From positions 124,001 through 188,000 of the forward strand of contig NZ_JALHRX010000005.1 in the NCBI RefSeq assembly GCF_023952475.1: a stretch of 64,000 nucleotides of DNA, in the 5' to 3' direction. The notes below the pieces were generated by a model. That model was given only the letters and a program-made list of their open reading frames with translations, was not told the origin of the DNA and did not search any database. This stretch comes from Cupriavidus sp. WGlv3. Lineage in GTDB: Bacteria > Pseudomonadota > Gammaproteobacteria > Burkholderiales > Burkholderiaceae. Position numbers and translations under genes: made by a program. Below are positions 9,262-19,954 of this stretch, piece after piece (positions within the stretch are counted from its first letter, which is position 1; the number at the start of each line of letters is the position of its first letter).

Positions 9262-10818
9262 TCACTGCTTGAGGTCGATCTCGTCGAAATTGAACGACCC
9301 ATCCGGCATCACATACGCGCCGCTCATGCGCTTGCTGCGCGCGAACAGCACCTTCTCCGTCACCAGGAAGGCCCACGGCGCGTCCTTCCAGATGCGTTCC
9401 TGCGCATCCTTGTACAGCCGTGCCTTCTCGCCGCGGTCGGTGGTGCGCAGCGCGCCGGCGATATCGGCGTCGACCTGCTCGTTCTTGTAGTAGGCGGTGT
9501 TCAGCAGCTTGGGCGGCATCGATTCCGAAGCCAGCAGCGGACGCAGCGCCCAGTCGGATTCACCGGTCGACGACGACCAGCCCACGTAATAGATCCGCAC
9601 GCCGGCGTCCTCCGGCTTCTGCACACTCTCGACCTTCTCCACGCGCTGGCCGGCTTCCAGCGCCTGCACCTGCGCCTTGATGCCGACCTGCTGCAGCTGC
9701 TGCTGCACGAACTGGATCACCTTCTGCGCAGTGGTGTGGTTATAGGCCGACCAGAGCGTGGTCTCGAAGCCGTTCGGGTAGCCGGCTTCCTTCAGCAGCG
9801 CGCGCGCCTTGGCCGGGTCATACGGCCACGGGCCCAGCTTCTCGGCATAGTCCACGCCGTGCGGCACCACGCCCTCGGCCGGCACCGCGTAGCCGGCAAA
9901 GGCGACCTTGGCCAGCGCTTCCTTGTTGATGGCGTAATTGATGGCCTGGCGCACCTTGGGGTCGTTGAACGGCTTGACCATGGTGTTCATGGTCAGGTAG
10001 CGCTGGATGATCGATGGCGCGGCGATCAGGTCCACCTTGGCGCTGCTCTTCAGCACCGCGGCCTGCTCGAACGGGATGCTGAAGGCAAAGTCCGCCTCGC
10101 CGGTCTGCATGATGGCGGCGCGGGTGTTGTTGTCGACCACCGGCTTCCAGGTGATGGTGTCGATCTTCGGGTAGCCGGTCTTCCAGAAGCCCGCGAACTT
10201 CTTGCCCTTCAGGTGGTCGGGCTGCTTCCACTCGACGAACTCGAACGGGCCGGTGCCCACCGGATGGAAGGCAATGTCCTTGCCGTACTTCTGCAGCGCG
10301 GCCGGCGAGATCATCACCGCCGACGGATGCGCCAGCACGTTGATGAACGGCGAGAACGGCTCCTTCAGCGTGACCTTGACGGTGTTGGCATCGACCACGT
10401 CGGTCTTGGCCACGCGATTGAACAGCGTGTAGCGCTTGAGCTTGTTGGCCGGGTTGGTGACGCGGTCCAGGTTGGCCTTGACGGCGGCGGCATCAAACGT
10501 AGTGCCGTCGTGGAACTTGATGCCCTTCTTCAGCTTGATGGTGTAGGCCAGGCCATCCTTGCTGACGTCATAGCTGTCGGCCAAGACGTTGACCAGCTTC
10601 ATGTCCTTGTCCAGGCCGAACAGGCCCTGGTAGAAGGTCTTGCCGACCGCCTGCGACAGCGTGTCGTTGGAATCGTACGGGTCCAGCGTGGTGAACGTGG
10701 AGGCGACCGCCATCACCGCGTCCTTGGCGGCAAAGGCGGACACCGGCGCCAGCGCGCCCATCGCGCCAGCCAAAAGCAGCCCGGCCAGCAGCCTGGGCGA
10801 AACCATCCGTGCAGACAT
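9262..10818 (-). CDS. gsiB: peptide ABC transporter substrate-binding protein GsiB type
   Basis: A 518-residue periplasmic binding protein of SBP family 5. The N-terminus is a Sec signal peptide (hydrophobic [19 protein letters not shown], cleavage after AFA). The mature domain starts with [15 protein letters not shown], and the family block [20 protein letters not shown] is present. The start was set at MSARMVSP because an AAGGAGAAT ribosome site lies directly upstream. It is the solute receptor for GsiA/GsiC/GsiD. The E. coli homologue binds glutathione, but SBP family 5 members differ widely in peptide preference. The adjoining peptidases suggest isopeptides, beta-peptides or D-residue peptides as alternatives. 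Confidence 0.92.
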   Translation of the reverse strand: MSARMVSPRLLAGLLLAGAMGALAPVSAFAAKDAVMAVASTFTTLDPYDSNDTLSQAVGKTFYQGLFGLDKDMKLVNVLADSYDVSKDGLAYTIKLKKGIKFHDGTTFDAAAVKANLDRVTNPANKLKRYTLFNRVAKTDVVDANTVKVTLKEPFSPFINVLAHPSAVMISPAALQKYGKDIAFHPVGTGPFEFVEWKQPDHLKGKKFAGFWKTGYPKIDTITWKPVVDNNTRAAIMQTGEADFAFSIPFEQAAVLKSSAKVDLIAAPSIIQRYLTMNTMVKPFNDPKVRQAINYAINKEALAKVAFAGYAVPAEGVVPHGVDYAEKLGPWPYDPAKARALLKEAGYPNGFETTLWSAYNHTTAQKVIQFVQQQLQQVGIKAQVQALEAGQRVEKVESVQKPEDAGVRIYYVGWSSSTGESDWALRPLLASESMPPKLLNTAYYKNEQVDADIAGALRTTDRGEKARLYKDAQERIWKDAPWAFLVTEKVLFARSKRMSGAYVMPDGSFNFDEIDLKQ

Positions 10819-10846
10819 CTCGATTCTCCTTGGATTGACTTCCGTT

Positions 10847-12751
<1,905 letters not shown>

Positions 12752-12811
12752 TGGAACTCCTTCTGTTGCTGCCTGATGCCGTGGTGCTGCGCGTCGCCGT
12801 GGTGCCGCGCG

Positions 12812-13777
12812 TCAGCCGTAGATCGAAACGTTGACCGCTTCGCCGACCCTGGCGAAACCGCGGTACATGCCTTCGGTGTTGAATGGCAGCGTGACATTGC
12901 CGGCGCGGTCGACCGCGATCAGGCCGCCGCGGCCCTGGATGGCCTGCAGTTTTTCCATCACCACGCGGCGGGCCGATTCCTCGAGCGACAGGCCGGCGTA
13001 GCGCATCTGCGCGGACACGTCGTACGCGGCCACGGTGCGGATAAACATTTCGCCGGTGCCCGTTGCGGAGACCGCCGCGACGTCGTCGGCATAGCAGCCC
13101 GCGCCGATCACCGGCGTATCGCCGACGCGGCCGACCTGCTTGTTGGTCACGCCGCCGGTGGAAGTGGCTGCGGCCAGGTTGCCGCTGCCGTCGCAGGCCA
13201 CCGCGCCGACGGTACCGAACTTGTTGTCAGGATCGATCGGCTCGGCCTTGGCTTGCGCCGCGAGCGCGGCGGCATCGTGGTCCAGCAGCGCCATGCCGGC
13301 ATTGCCGCGCGCGCGCTGCCATTGCTCGTGGCGCGCCTGCGTGAAGTAGTAGTCGGGCGCCACCAGCTCCAGGCCCTGCGCCTGCGCGAAGGCCTCGGCA
13401 CCGGCGCCGGCAAACAGCACGTGTTCGCTGTGCTCCAGCACCGCGCGCGCGGCCAGCACCGGGTTGCGCAGGCGCGTGACGCACGCCACCGCGCCGGCAT
13501 CGAGCGTGGTGCCGTCCATCACCGCGGCGTCCAGCTCATAGGTGCCGGCATGGGTCAGCACGGCGCCCTTGCCCGCGTTGAACAGCGGGCACTCTTCCAG
13601 CAGGCGCACGGCCTCGGTAACGGCGTCGAGCGCGCTGCCGCCATCGGCCAGGATGCGCTGGCCGGCTTGCAGCACATGTTGCAGCGCTTCGATGTATTCG
13701 CGTTCGCGGACCGCATCCATCGCCGCGCGGGTGATGGTGCCGGCGCCGCCGTGGATGGCAATGACAGCTGCTTGCAT
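12812..13777 (-). CDS. iaaA: isoaspartyl peptidase / L-asparaginase
   Basis: A 321-residue Ntn-hydrolase (family T2), matching E. coli IaaA in length. It begins AAVIAIHGGAGT and is expected to cut itself before Thr189 in DNKFGTVGAVACD, producing alpha and beta chains with that threonine as nucleophile. The GG motif STGGVTNKQ and the RVGDTPVIGAGCYAD block follow as in the family. The enzyme removes N-terminal isoaspartyl residues from beta-Asp-X dipeptides and also hydrolyses asparagine. In E. coli iaaA is also the gene directly ahead of gsiABCD, so the synteny is conserved. It lies 16 bases after the rpiR stop, so it is probably cotranscribed with the regulator. Confidence 0.95.
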   Translation of the reverse strand: MQAAVIAIHGGAGTITRAAMDAVREREYIEALQHVLQAGQRILADGGSALDAVTEAVRLLEECPLFNAGKGAVLTHAGTYELDAAVMDGTTLDAGAVACVTRLRNPVLAARAVLEHSEHVLFAGAGAEAFAQAQGLELVAPDYYFTQARHEQWQRARGNAGMALLDHDAAALAAQAKAEPIDPDNKFGTVGAVACDGSGNLAAATSTGGVTNKQVGRVGDTPVIGAGCYADDVAAVSATGTGEMFIRTVAAYDVSAQMRYAGLSLEESARRVVMEKLQAIQGRGGLIAVDRAGNVTLPFNTEGMYRGFARVGEAVNVSIYG

Positions 13778-13793
13778 AAGGAGGCTCGGAGAC

Positions 13794-14756
13794 TCAGGAC
13801 TTGCGGGTATTGGACGACCGCGCGCGGCGCGCGCCGGTCTTGGCTTCGGTGGGCTGCACTGGCATCGGCGCGGACCGGCGCGCGGGCTCGGCATCGGGCG
13901 TGCCATACAGCCACGGCAGCAGGAATTCGGTCATTTCGGCGGCGGCCTTGACCGGGCGTTCGGCCCGGTGCGCCACCGCGCCGCACAGCGCCTCGATCAG
14001 CGCCAGCACGGTGGCATCGGAGTTGGCCGAGAGCCGGTTGCCGGCCTGCGCATACAGCGCGATATCGGCCAGCGGCGCCAGCGGCGAGGTCGGGCCGTCG
14101 GTCAGCGCGAGGACCTGGCCGCCGTGCGCCTTGACCCGCTGGGCCAGTTCGATGGTATCGGTCACATAGCGCGGGAAGGCAATCACGATCAGCAGGTCGC
14201 TTGGCTGCAGCTTGAACAACTGGCGCGCCGCGTGCGAAGCGCCGCCCGCACCGGCGACCGAGGTCACCATGCGGCAATGCATTTCCAGGCCGTGCTGCAG
14301 CAGGCCCGCCAGGAAGCCGCTGGCACCAAAGCCCGCCACGTAGACGCGCTGCGCACCAAGGATCGCCGCGACCGCGCGCTCGCACGCCTGCGCGTCGATG
14401 CCGCGCCGCGTGGCTTCGGCATTGGCGGCCGCATCCTCGAGCGAGGCGGCGAACACTTCGGCCACGGTGGCGGGTCGTTCCAGCTCGCTGCGCAGCCGCT
14501 CGACCGGCGCCAGCGTGGCTTCGAAACCGCGCACCAGTTCGGCCCGGAACTGCGGATAGCCGTCGAAGCCGAGTGCGCGGGCAAAGCGGTTCGCCGTCGC
14601 TACCGATACCTCCACCGCCGCGGCAAATTCATCGATGCGCATGGTCGCTGCGCGAAACAGGTTGGCCAGCACGTATTCCGCCATGCGGCGGTGCGCCGGC
14701 GTCAACGCCGGCAGGCTGCGTGCAATGCGGTCCGAGATCGAATGGCCAATGGGCAT
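13794..14756 (-). CDS. MurR/RpiR-family transcriptional regulator
   Basis: A 320-residue regulator. The N-terminal HTH_6 domain reads ALTPAHRRMAEYVL with the recognition-helix block VSVATANRFARALGF. The C-terminal half is a SIS sugar-isomerase-like sensing domain with RVYVAGFGASGFLAGLL and DLLIVIAFPRYVTDT. I chose MPIGHSIS because family members start just before this helix; an in-frame ATG at 14783 would add nine residues. Neither has a clear ribosome site. It is the first gene of the iaaA-gsi-peptidase unit, 16 bases from iaaA, with an 18-base palindrome just upstream, which fits autoregulation of the whole operon. SIS domains usually sense phosphosugars or amino sugars, which is worth remembering when guessing the inducer. 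Confidence 0.88.
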   Translation of the reverse strand: MPIGHSISDRIARSLPALTPAHRRMAEYVLANLFRAATMRIDEFAAAVEVSVATANRFARALGFDGYPQFRAELVRGFEATLAPVERLRSELERPATVAEVFAASLEDAAANAEATRRGIDAQACERAVAAILGAQRVYVAGFGASGFLAGLLQHGLEMHCRMVTSVAGAGGASHAARQLFKLQPSDLLIVIAFPRYVTDTIELAQRVKAHGGQVLALTDGPTSPLAPLADIALYAQAGNRLSANSDATVLALIEALCGAVAHRAERPVKAAAEMTEFLLPWLYGTPDAEPARRSAPMPVQPTEAKTGARRARSSNTRKS

Positions 14757-14799
14757 GGTGGAAGCGGTTGATCGACAGCGCATCAGGGTGCGCGTCGTT

Positions 14800-14817
14800 G
14801 TGAAAATTAATTTACAC
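14800..14817. promoter_or_regulatory. candidate operator palindrome for the RpiR regulator
   Basis: The sequence GTGAAAATTAATTTACAC is an inverted repeat with eight of nine positions matching between halves. It stands out as an AT-rich island in GC-rich DNA. It lies 44 bases upstream of the chosen rpiR start. Operators of the family member HexR are AT-rich palindromes of the TGTAAT-TAA-ATTACA kind, and this site has the same character. Binding is inferred. Confidence 0.5.
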
Positions 14818-14973
14818 GCAACCGACTTCCAAGAAAATAGAGTTTTGCCAGACCAAGGGTAATCCCTAGAATCACCGTCTTTCGCGGCACTTTCACGGTG
14901 CATGCGTCGACGCGCTTCGACCCGCTTTGGCGCGCCTCCTGCACCGGCACGGCGTGCCCCGCACCGGAAACGC

Positions 14974-14979
14974 TACAAT
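14974..14979 (+). promoter_or_regulatory. candidate -10 box upstream of yheS
   Basis: A TACAAT hexamer about 80 bases upstream of the yheS start resembles the sigma-70 -10 consensus. No good -35 hexamer is visible at 16-18 bases. The rest of the region between the rpiR and yheS starts (about 300 bases) shows only this and the palindrome at 14800. Confidence 0.3.
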
Positions 14980-15058
14980 GCGGGCCAGCGCCACAGCGCC
15001 GGCCGCGGCCCGCGTTCACGGCGCTTTTTCTGTTTTTCACTCAGGCATTTCCCCTCCC

Positions 15059-16990
15059 GTGATCCGAATCGACCAGCTAGTCCTTCAGCGCGGCACCAAG
15101 GTGCTGTTCGACCACACCAGCGTGACGCTCAACCCGGGCGAGCGCGTGGGCCTCGTCGGCGCCAACGGCAGCGGCAAGTCGACGCTGTTCGCGCTGCTGC
15201 GCGGCGAGCTGCACCCGGACGGGGGCGATGTCAGCGTGCCGGCGCAGTGGCGCGTCGCCCACGTGGCGCAGGAAACGCCGGCGGTCAGCCGCACCGCGGT
15301 CGACTACGTGATCGACGGCGACACCCGCCTGCGCGAGATCGAGGCCGCCATTGCCGCGGCCCAGGCCAGCGGCGACGGCAGCGCCGAAGGCGAAGCCCAT
15401 GCCGCCTATGCCGACGCCGACGGCTACACCGCCCCCGCGCGGGCCGAGGCCCTGCTGCTGGGCCTGGGCTTCACGCTGGCGCAGGTGTCGCAACCGGTGG
15501 CTTCCTTCTCGGGCGGCTGGCGCATGCGCCTGAACCTGGCGCAGGCGCTGATGTGCCCGTCGGACCTGCTGCTGCTCGACGAACCGACCAACCACCTGGA
15601 CCTCGACGCCATCGTCTGGCTGGAAGACTGGCTGGCGCGCTATCCCGGCACGCTGGTGATGATTTCGCACGACCGCGAATTCCTCGACGCGATCTGCAAT
15701 GTCACGGTGCATATCGAGAACCAGCAGCTGCGCCGCTACGGCGGCAACTACACGCTGTTCGAGACCCTGCGGCTGCAGCAGATGGCGCAGCAGCAATCAG
15801 CCTACGTGCGCCAGCAGAAGGAAATCGCGCACCTGGAATCGTTCATCACCCGCTTCAAGGCCAAGGCGACCAAGGCGCGCCAGGCGCAGAGCCGCGTCAA
15901 GGCGCTGGAAAAGATGGAGCGGCTGGCGCCGGTGCACGTTGCAGCCGGCTTTGCCTTCGAGTTCCGCGAGCCCGATGCCGCGCCCAACCCGATGATGGTG
16001 CTCGACGGCGTCGACTGCGGTTATGCGCAAGCGGAGCCGCCCGTCACCATCCTGCACAACCTGGCGCTGTCGATCCAGAACGGCCAGCGCATCGGCCTGC
16101 TGGGCGCGAACGGCCAGGGCAAGTCGACGCTGGTCAAGACCCTGGCTGGCACCCAGGATCCGCTCACGGGCAACCTGCGCCTGGGCAAGGGCCTGCAGAT
16201 CGGCTACTTCGCCCAGCACCAGCTGGAAACGCTGCGCGACCACGACTCTGCGCTGCAGCACCTTGCGCGCCTGGCGCCCGACGTGCGCGAGCAGGAGCTG
16301 CGCGACTTCCTCGGCAGCTTCAACTTCCGCGGCGACATGGCGACCACGCCGATCGAACCCTTCTCCGGCGGCGAAAAGGCCCGGCTCGCGCTGGCCCTGA
16401 TCGTCTGGCAGAAGCCCAACCTGCTGCTGCTCGACGAACCGACCAACCACCTCGACCTCGACACCCGCGAGGCGCTGACCATGGCGCTGGCGCAGTTCGA
16501 AGGCACGCTGATCCTGGTCTCGCACGACCGGCACCTGCTGCGCGCCACCGCCGACCAGTTCATGCTGGTCGCCGACGGCACCATCCGGCCGTTCGACGGC
16601 GACCTCGACGACTACCGCGACTGGCTGCTGCAGCAGGCCGCGGCCAAGCGCAACGCCGCCACGGCCGCGCACCTGGCAGAGAACGGTGGCGACGCCGCCA
16701 CGATCAACCGCAAGGACCAGCGTCGCGCCGAGGCCGACGAGCGCCAGCGCCTGTCGGCGCTGCGCAAGCCGCTCACCAAGGAACTGGAAAAGGTCGAAAA
16801 ACGCATGGCGGTGCTGCAGGCCGCCAAAGCCGAGATCGACCAGTTCATGGCCGACGAAGCCAGCTACGCCGAGGCCAACAAGACCAGGCTGATGGAGATG
16901 CTCAAGCGCCAGGGCGAGGTCAACGGCGAGCTCGAAACGCTGGAAGAAAAGTGGCTGGAGCTACAGGAGCAGATCGAGCAGATTGCCTGA
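15059..16990 (+). CDS. yheS: ABC-F ATPase YheS
   Basis: A 643-residue soluble ABC-F protein with two ATPase domains and no membrane segment. Domain 1 has Walker A GLVGANGSGKSTL, signature FSGGWRMRLNLAQALM and LLLDEPTNHLDLD. Domain 2 has GLLGANGQGKSTL, FSGGEKARLALALI and the same LLLDEPTNHLDLD. Between them is the ABC-F linker (QQQSAYVRQQKEIAHLESF and following basic residues) that enters the ribosome E/P site. A charged, coiled-coil C-terminal extension follows from about residue 545. The start is a GTG opening V/M-IRIDQLVLQRG, aligned with E. coli YheS. ABC-F proteins act on stalled ribosomes; YheS has been implicated in relieving nascent-chain arrest. It is monocistronic, with a repeat element and terminator downstream. 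Confidence 0.93.
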   Translation: MIRIDQLVLQRGTKVLFDHTSVTLNPGERVGLVGANGSGKSTLFALLRGELHPDGGDVSVPAQWRVAHVAQETPAVSRTAVDYVIDGDTRLREIEAAIAAAQASGDGSAEGEAHAAYADADGYTAPARAEALLLGLGFTLAQVSQPVASFSGGWRMRLNLAQALMCPSDLLLLDEPTNHLDLDAIVWLEDWLARYPGTLVMISHDREFLDAICNVTVHIENQQLRRYGGNYTLFETLRLQQMAQQQSAYVRQQKEIAHLESFITRFKAKATKARQAQSRVKALEKMERLAPVHVAAGFAFEFREPDAAPNPMMVLDGVDCGYAQAEPPVTILHNLALSIQNGQRIGLLGANGQGKSTLVKTLAGTQDPLTGNLRLGKGLQIGYFAQHQLETLRDHDSALQHLARLAPDVREQELRDFLGSFNFRGDMATTPIEPFSGGEKARLALALIVWQKPNLLLLDEPTNHLDLDTREALTMALAQFEGTLILVSHDRHLLRATADQFMLVADGTIRPFDGDLDDYRDWLLQQAAAKRNAATAAHLAENGGDAATINRKDQRRAEADERQRLSALRKPLTKELEKVEKRMAVLQAAKAEIDQFMADEASYAEANKTRLMEMLKRQGEVNGELETLEEKWLELQEQIEQIA

Positions 16991-17005
16991 CGTCTGCCGC
17001 GACGA

Positions 17006-17137
17006 TTTGCTCCCCTCGCCCGCTTGCGGGAGAGGGGCCGGGGGAGAGGGCCGGCGCGTGGCAAGCATCGAGCCGCGTCACTTCGTGGATGCACTGCCCT
17101 CTCCCCCGCCCCTCTCCCAGAGGGAGAGGGGAGCAAA
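17006..17137. repeat. large inverted-repeat (REP-like) intergenic element
   Basis: The outer arms TTTGCTCCCCTC (17006-17017) and GAGGGGAGCAAA (17126-17137) are perfect reverse complements. Inside them GGGGGAGAGGG (17040-17050) pairs with CCCTCTCCCCC (17097-17107). Each side also folds on itself as a local hairpin around CCCGC/GCGGG and CTCCC/GGGAG. The whole can form a cruciform. GAGAGGG/CCCTCTC palindromes of this style are common multi-copy intergenic elements in proteobacteria. Only one copy lies in this window. Confidence 0.7.
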
Positions 17138-17169
17138 CCCGCCGGTGGGATGCCGCTGTGGCCCCACGC

Positions 17170-17203
17170 AAAAAAAAACGGCGCACACAGCGCCGGTTTT
17201 TTT
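17170..17203. terminator. bidirectional intrinsic terminator between yheS and dsbB
   Basis: An A-run, the stem CGGCGC-ACACA-GCGCCG and a T-run of seven form a terminator usable in both directions. It would end yheS from the left and the alr-radA-dsbB transcript from the right. Confidence 0.8.
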
Positions 17204-17223
17204 CATTCGAACGCCCCCACCCC

Positions 17224-17712
17224 TCAGCGGAAATTCTTTTCCCTCCGGATCAGCCCCACCGCCAGCGTCAGCGTCAGCACGAACAGCCAGATCAGCGACC
17301 ATGCCGGCACCGACAGCCCCAGCACCGGCGGCAGCGGCGCGGTGCACAGGCCGTCGGAGTAGAACAGCTGCGGCAGCACCTTGGCGGTGGGCAGCGCATT
17401 GACCCAGTTCTCGAGCGGATCGATGCCGCACGAGGCCTTGGGATTGAGCAGCAGCGACACATGATAGACCGCCACCGCAATGCCGGCGATGCCGGACAGC
17501 ATGCCCAGGCCCTGCCACAGCGAGCGCGTGTTCTGCGCCACCGCGGCCAGCAGCGAGAACACGCCGATACCGATGAAGGCGAAGCGCTGCATTACGCAGA
17601 GCGGACAAGGCTGATAGCCCTTTTCGAATTGCAGGTAGAGCGCGACGCCGACCAGGGCGAAGGAGACGATGGCAATCAGCAGGAAATAGGCACGGGAATT
17701 GGCTTGCATCAT
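17224..17712 (-). CDS. dsbB: disulfide bond formation protein DsbB
   Basis: A 162-residue inner-membrane protein with four hydrophobic helices. The first periplasmic cysteine pair is Cys36-Pro-Leu-Cys39 in QPCPLCVMQR and the second pair is Cys95 (KASCGIDPLE) and Cys123 (DGLCTAPL). DsbB reoxidises DsbA and passes electrons to ubiquinone. The start could be either of two adjacent ATG codons. It is the last gene of the alr-radA-acetyltransferase-dsbB strand group, about 140 bases after the acetyltransferase, and is followed by a terminator. Confidence 0.95.
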   Translation of the reverse strand: MMQANSRAYFLLIAIVSFALVGVALYLQFEKGYQPCPLCVMQRFAFIGIGVFSLLAAVAQNTRSLWQGLGMLSGIAGIAVAVYHVSLLLNPKASCGIDPLENWVNALPTAKVLPQLFYSDGLCTAPLPPVLGLSVPAWSLIWLFVLTLTLAVGLIRREKNFR

Positions 17713-17854
17713 TGGAACTCAGGTGATCCGGTAATCGTTGCCGTCAGTGCGAGGGCGCGGCTGTGCTGCGCATTATTACCGATTTTGCCGCGCCTGCCGT
17801 CGGCGCCACATGCGGCGCCAGCCTGCTGGCCCGTGGCGGGTTGAAGCATCGGCA

Positions 17855-18418
17855 TCATGCGCCCGCTGCCTGCCACGCCGCGCGCGGCAAGCGGTACAGG
17901 CAATGCGGCCGCAACGGGTGCTGCGGCGGCAAGGCAGGATGATCGAAACCCTCCGCATCCTCGCGCATGCCGAGCCGCTCCATCACCGCGCGCGAGCGGG
18001 CATTGGCAAGCGTGGTGAAGGCGACGATTTCCTCCAGCCCCAGGCGGCCGAAACCGTAGGCGAGCGCGCCACGCGCCGCCTCGGTGGCGTAGCCCCGGCC
18101 CCAGGCGTGCCGCGCCAGCCGCCAGGCGATCTCCACGCACGGCGCGAACGGCAGCGTGGCGGCCGGCTCGTGCAGTCCGACGAAGCCAAGGAAGGTATCG
18201 TCTGCCATGCGTTCGACGACCCAGACGCCCCACCCCTTCTGCGCGATCAGGCTGCGGCAGCGCCCGGCCATCGCATCGCTTTCGGCGCGCGTCAGCGGTG
18301 CCGGGAAATAGCGCATCACCTGCGCATCGGCATTGAGCGCGGCCAACGGCGCATAGTCTTGATCGCGCCACTGGCGCAGCCGCAAGCGGCCAGTCTCGAA
18401 GGCGATGCCGTCGTCCAT
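17855..18418 (-). CDS. GNAT N-acetyltransferase, RimJ/RimL type
   Basis: A 187-residue protein of the GNAT fold (Acetyltransf_3). It starts with FETGRLRLRQWRDQDYAPLAALN and has the acetyl-CoA-binding region RHAWGRGYATEAARGALAYGF followed by the typical ARSRAVMERLGMR. The C-terminal part HPLRPHCLYRLPRAAW is also usual for the subfamily. It begins three bases after the radA stop, so the two are likely cotranscribed. The acceptor (protein N-terminus, antibiotic or small molecule) is not evident. Confidence 0.88.
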   Translation of the reverse strand: MDDGIAFETGRLRLRQWRDQDYAPLAALNADAQVMRYFPAPLTRAESDAMAGRCRSLIAQKGWGVWVVERMADDTFLGFVGLHEPAATLPFAPCVEIAWRLARHAWGRGYATEAARGALAYGFGRLGLEEIVAFTTLANARSRAVMERLGMREDAEGFDHPALPPQHPLRPHCLYRLPRAAWQAAGA

Positions 18419-18421
18419 GGC

Positions 18422-19783
18422 TCAGTCCAGGTGGCGCACGCGGTCGATGGCCTGCTCGATGCGCTCGACCGCGATCACCTCGAGCCCGTCGATCTTCTGC
18501 TTGGGCGCATTGGCCTTGGGGATCACGGCCAGCGTAAAGCCCAGCTTGGCCGCTTCCTTCAGGCGCTCCTGCCCGCGCGGGCTGGGGCGGATCTCGCCGG
18601 CCAGCCCCACTTCGCCGAACACCACCAGGCCGCGCGGCAGCGGCTTGTTGCGCATCGACGAGTGGATCGACAGCAGCACCGCCAGGTCCGCCGCGGGTTC
18701 GGTGATCTTGACCCCGCCCACCGCGTTCAGGAACACGTCCTGGTCAAAGCAGGCGATGCCCGCGTGCCGGTGCAGCACCGCCAGCAGCAAGGCCAGCCGA
18801 TTCTGCTCCAGCCCCACCGCCAGCCGACGCGGGTTGGGCACATGCGCGGTATCGACCAGCGCCTGGATTTCCACCAGCAGCGGCCGCGTGCCCTCCTGCG
18901 TCACCAGCACGCACGAGCCCGGCACGGTCTCTTCATGCTGCGACAGGAACAGCGCCGACGGATTGCTGATGCCGCGCAGGCCACGCTCGGTCATCGCGAA
19001 CACGCCCAGCTCGTTGACCGCGCCGAAGCGGTTCTTGAAGGCGCGGATCAGCCGGTGCGATGAATGGGTATCGCCCTCGAAATACAGCACCGTATCGACG
19101 ATATGCTCGAGCACGCGCGGCCCCGCCAGGCTGCCCTCCTTGGTCACGTGGCCGACCAGGATGATGGTGGTGCCGCTGCTCTTGGCGATGCGCGTGAGCT
19201 GCGCCGCGCATTCGCGCACCTGCGCCACCGATCCCGGCGCCGAGGTCAGGGCCTCGGAATACAGCGTCTGGATCGAATCGATCACCGCAACCTCGGGCTT
19301 TTCCACTTCCAGCGTGGCCTGGATCTTCTCCAGCTGGATTTCGGCGAGCAGTCCCAGCGACGGGCTTTCCACGCCCAGGCGCTGCGCGCGCAGCGCGATC
19401 TGCGCCCCCGACTCCTCGCCACTGACATAGAGCACGCGGCGCTGCCCGGCCAGGTTGGCCAGCGCCTGCAGCAACAGCGTCGACTTGCCGATACCGGGAT
19501 CGCCACCGATCAGCACCACCCCGCCCGACACCAGGCCGCCGCCCAGCACCCGGTCGAACTCGTCGATGCCGCTGGAAAAACGCGGCACGTCGGCGGCCTC
19601 GATCTCGGCCAGCTTGCGCACCGTGGCCGATGCCGCGAGCGGCTGGAAGCGCTTGTTAGCGGCGGATTCCGCCACGGTCTCCACCAGCGTGTTCCACTGC
19701 TGGCAATGCGGGCACTGGCCGGCCCAGCGCGGCGTGGTGCCGCCGCATTCGGTACAGGTATAGACAGTCTTGCTCTTGGCCAA
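18422..19783 (-). CDS. radA: DNA repair protein RadA
   Basis: A 453-residue RadA/Sms. Order of parts: a zinc finger with CTECGG and CPHCQQW; the RecA-like core with Walker A GGDPGIGKSTLL and Walker B EVAVIDSIQTL; the RadA-specific KNRFG motif; and a C-terminal Lon-protease-like domain (from about residue 280) ending in GLEVIAVERIEQAID. The start is a TTG that gives AKSKTVYTCTECGG at the N-terminus, the family's usual beginning; an AAGGA element lies upstream. RadA drives branch migration of recombination intermediates and processes stalled forks. It lies about 170 bases downstream of alr. Confidence 0.95.
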   Translation of the reverse strand: MAKSKTVYTCTECGGTTPRWAGQCPHCQQWNTLVETVAESAANKRFQPLAASATVRKLAEIEAADVPRFSSGIDEFDRVLGGGLVSGGVVLIGGDPGIGKSTLLLQALANLAGQRRVLYVSGEESGAQIALRAQRLGVESPSLGLLAEIQLEKIQATLEVEKPEVAVIDSIQTLYSEALTSAPGSVAQVRECAAQLTRIAKSSGTTIILVGHVTKEGSLAGPRVLEHIVDTVLYFEGDTHSSHRLIRAFKNRFGAVNELGVFAMTERGLRGISNPSALFLSQHEETVPGSCVLVTQEGTRPLLVEIQALVDTAHVPNPRRLAVGLEQNRLALLLAVLHRHAGIACFDQDVFLNAVGGVKITEPAADLAVLLSIHSSMRNKPLPRGLVVFGEVGLAGEIRPSPRGQERLKEAAKLGFTLAVIPKANAPKQKIDGLEVIAVERIEQAIDRVRHLD

Positions 19784-19954
19784 CGGAGGTCCTTGCAGAA
19801 AGAATCGAGCCGGGCCTGAAGCGACCCGGCCGGCGGAGGTAGCGTAGTGGGCGAAGCGGCCTGAGGCAGCGCACGCGTGCAGAGCGTAACCGTGCGGCGC
19901 TGCGCCCGCACCGCGCTCCACTTATCGGCGCAAATCAGGCCACCTCAGACCACA

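Noticed and set aside
17006-17137. CRISPR-like array
   Set aside because: There are no regularly spaced direct repeats with unique spacers; the structure is one inverted repeat. No cas genes are in the window.
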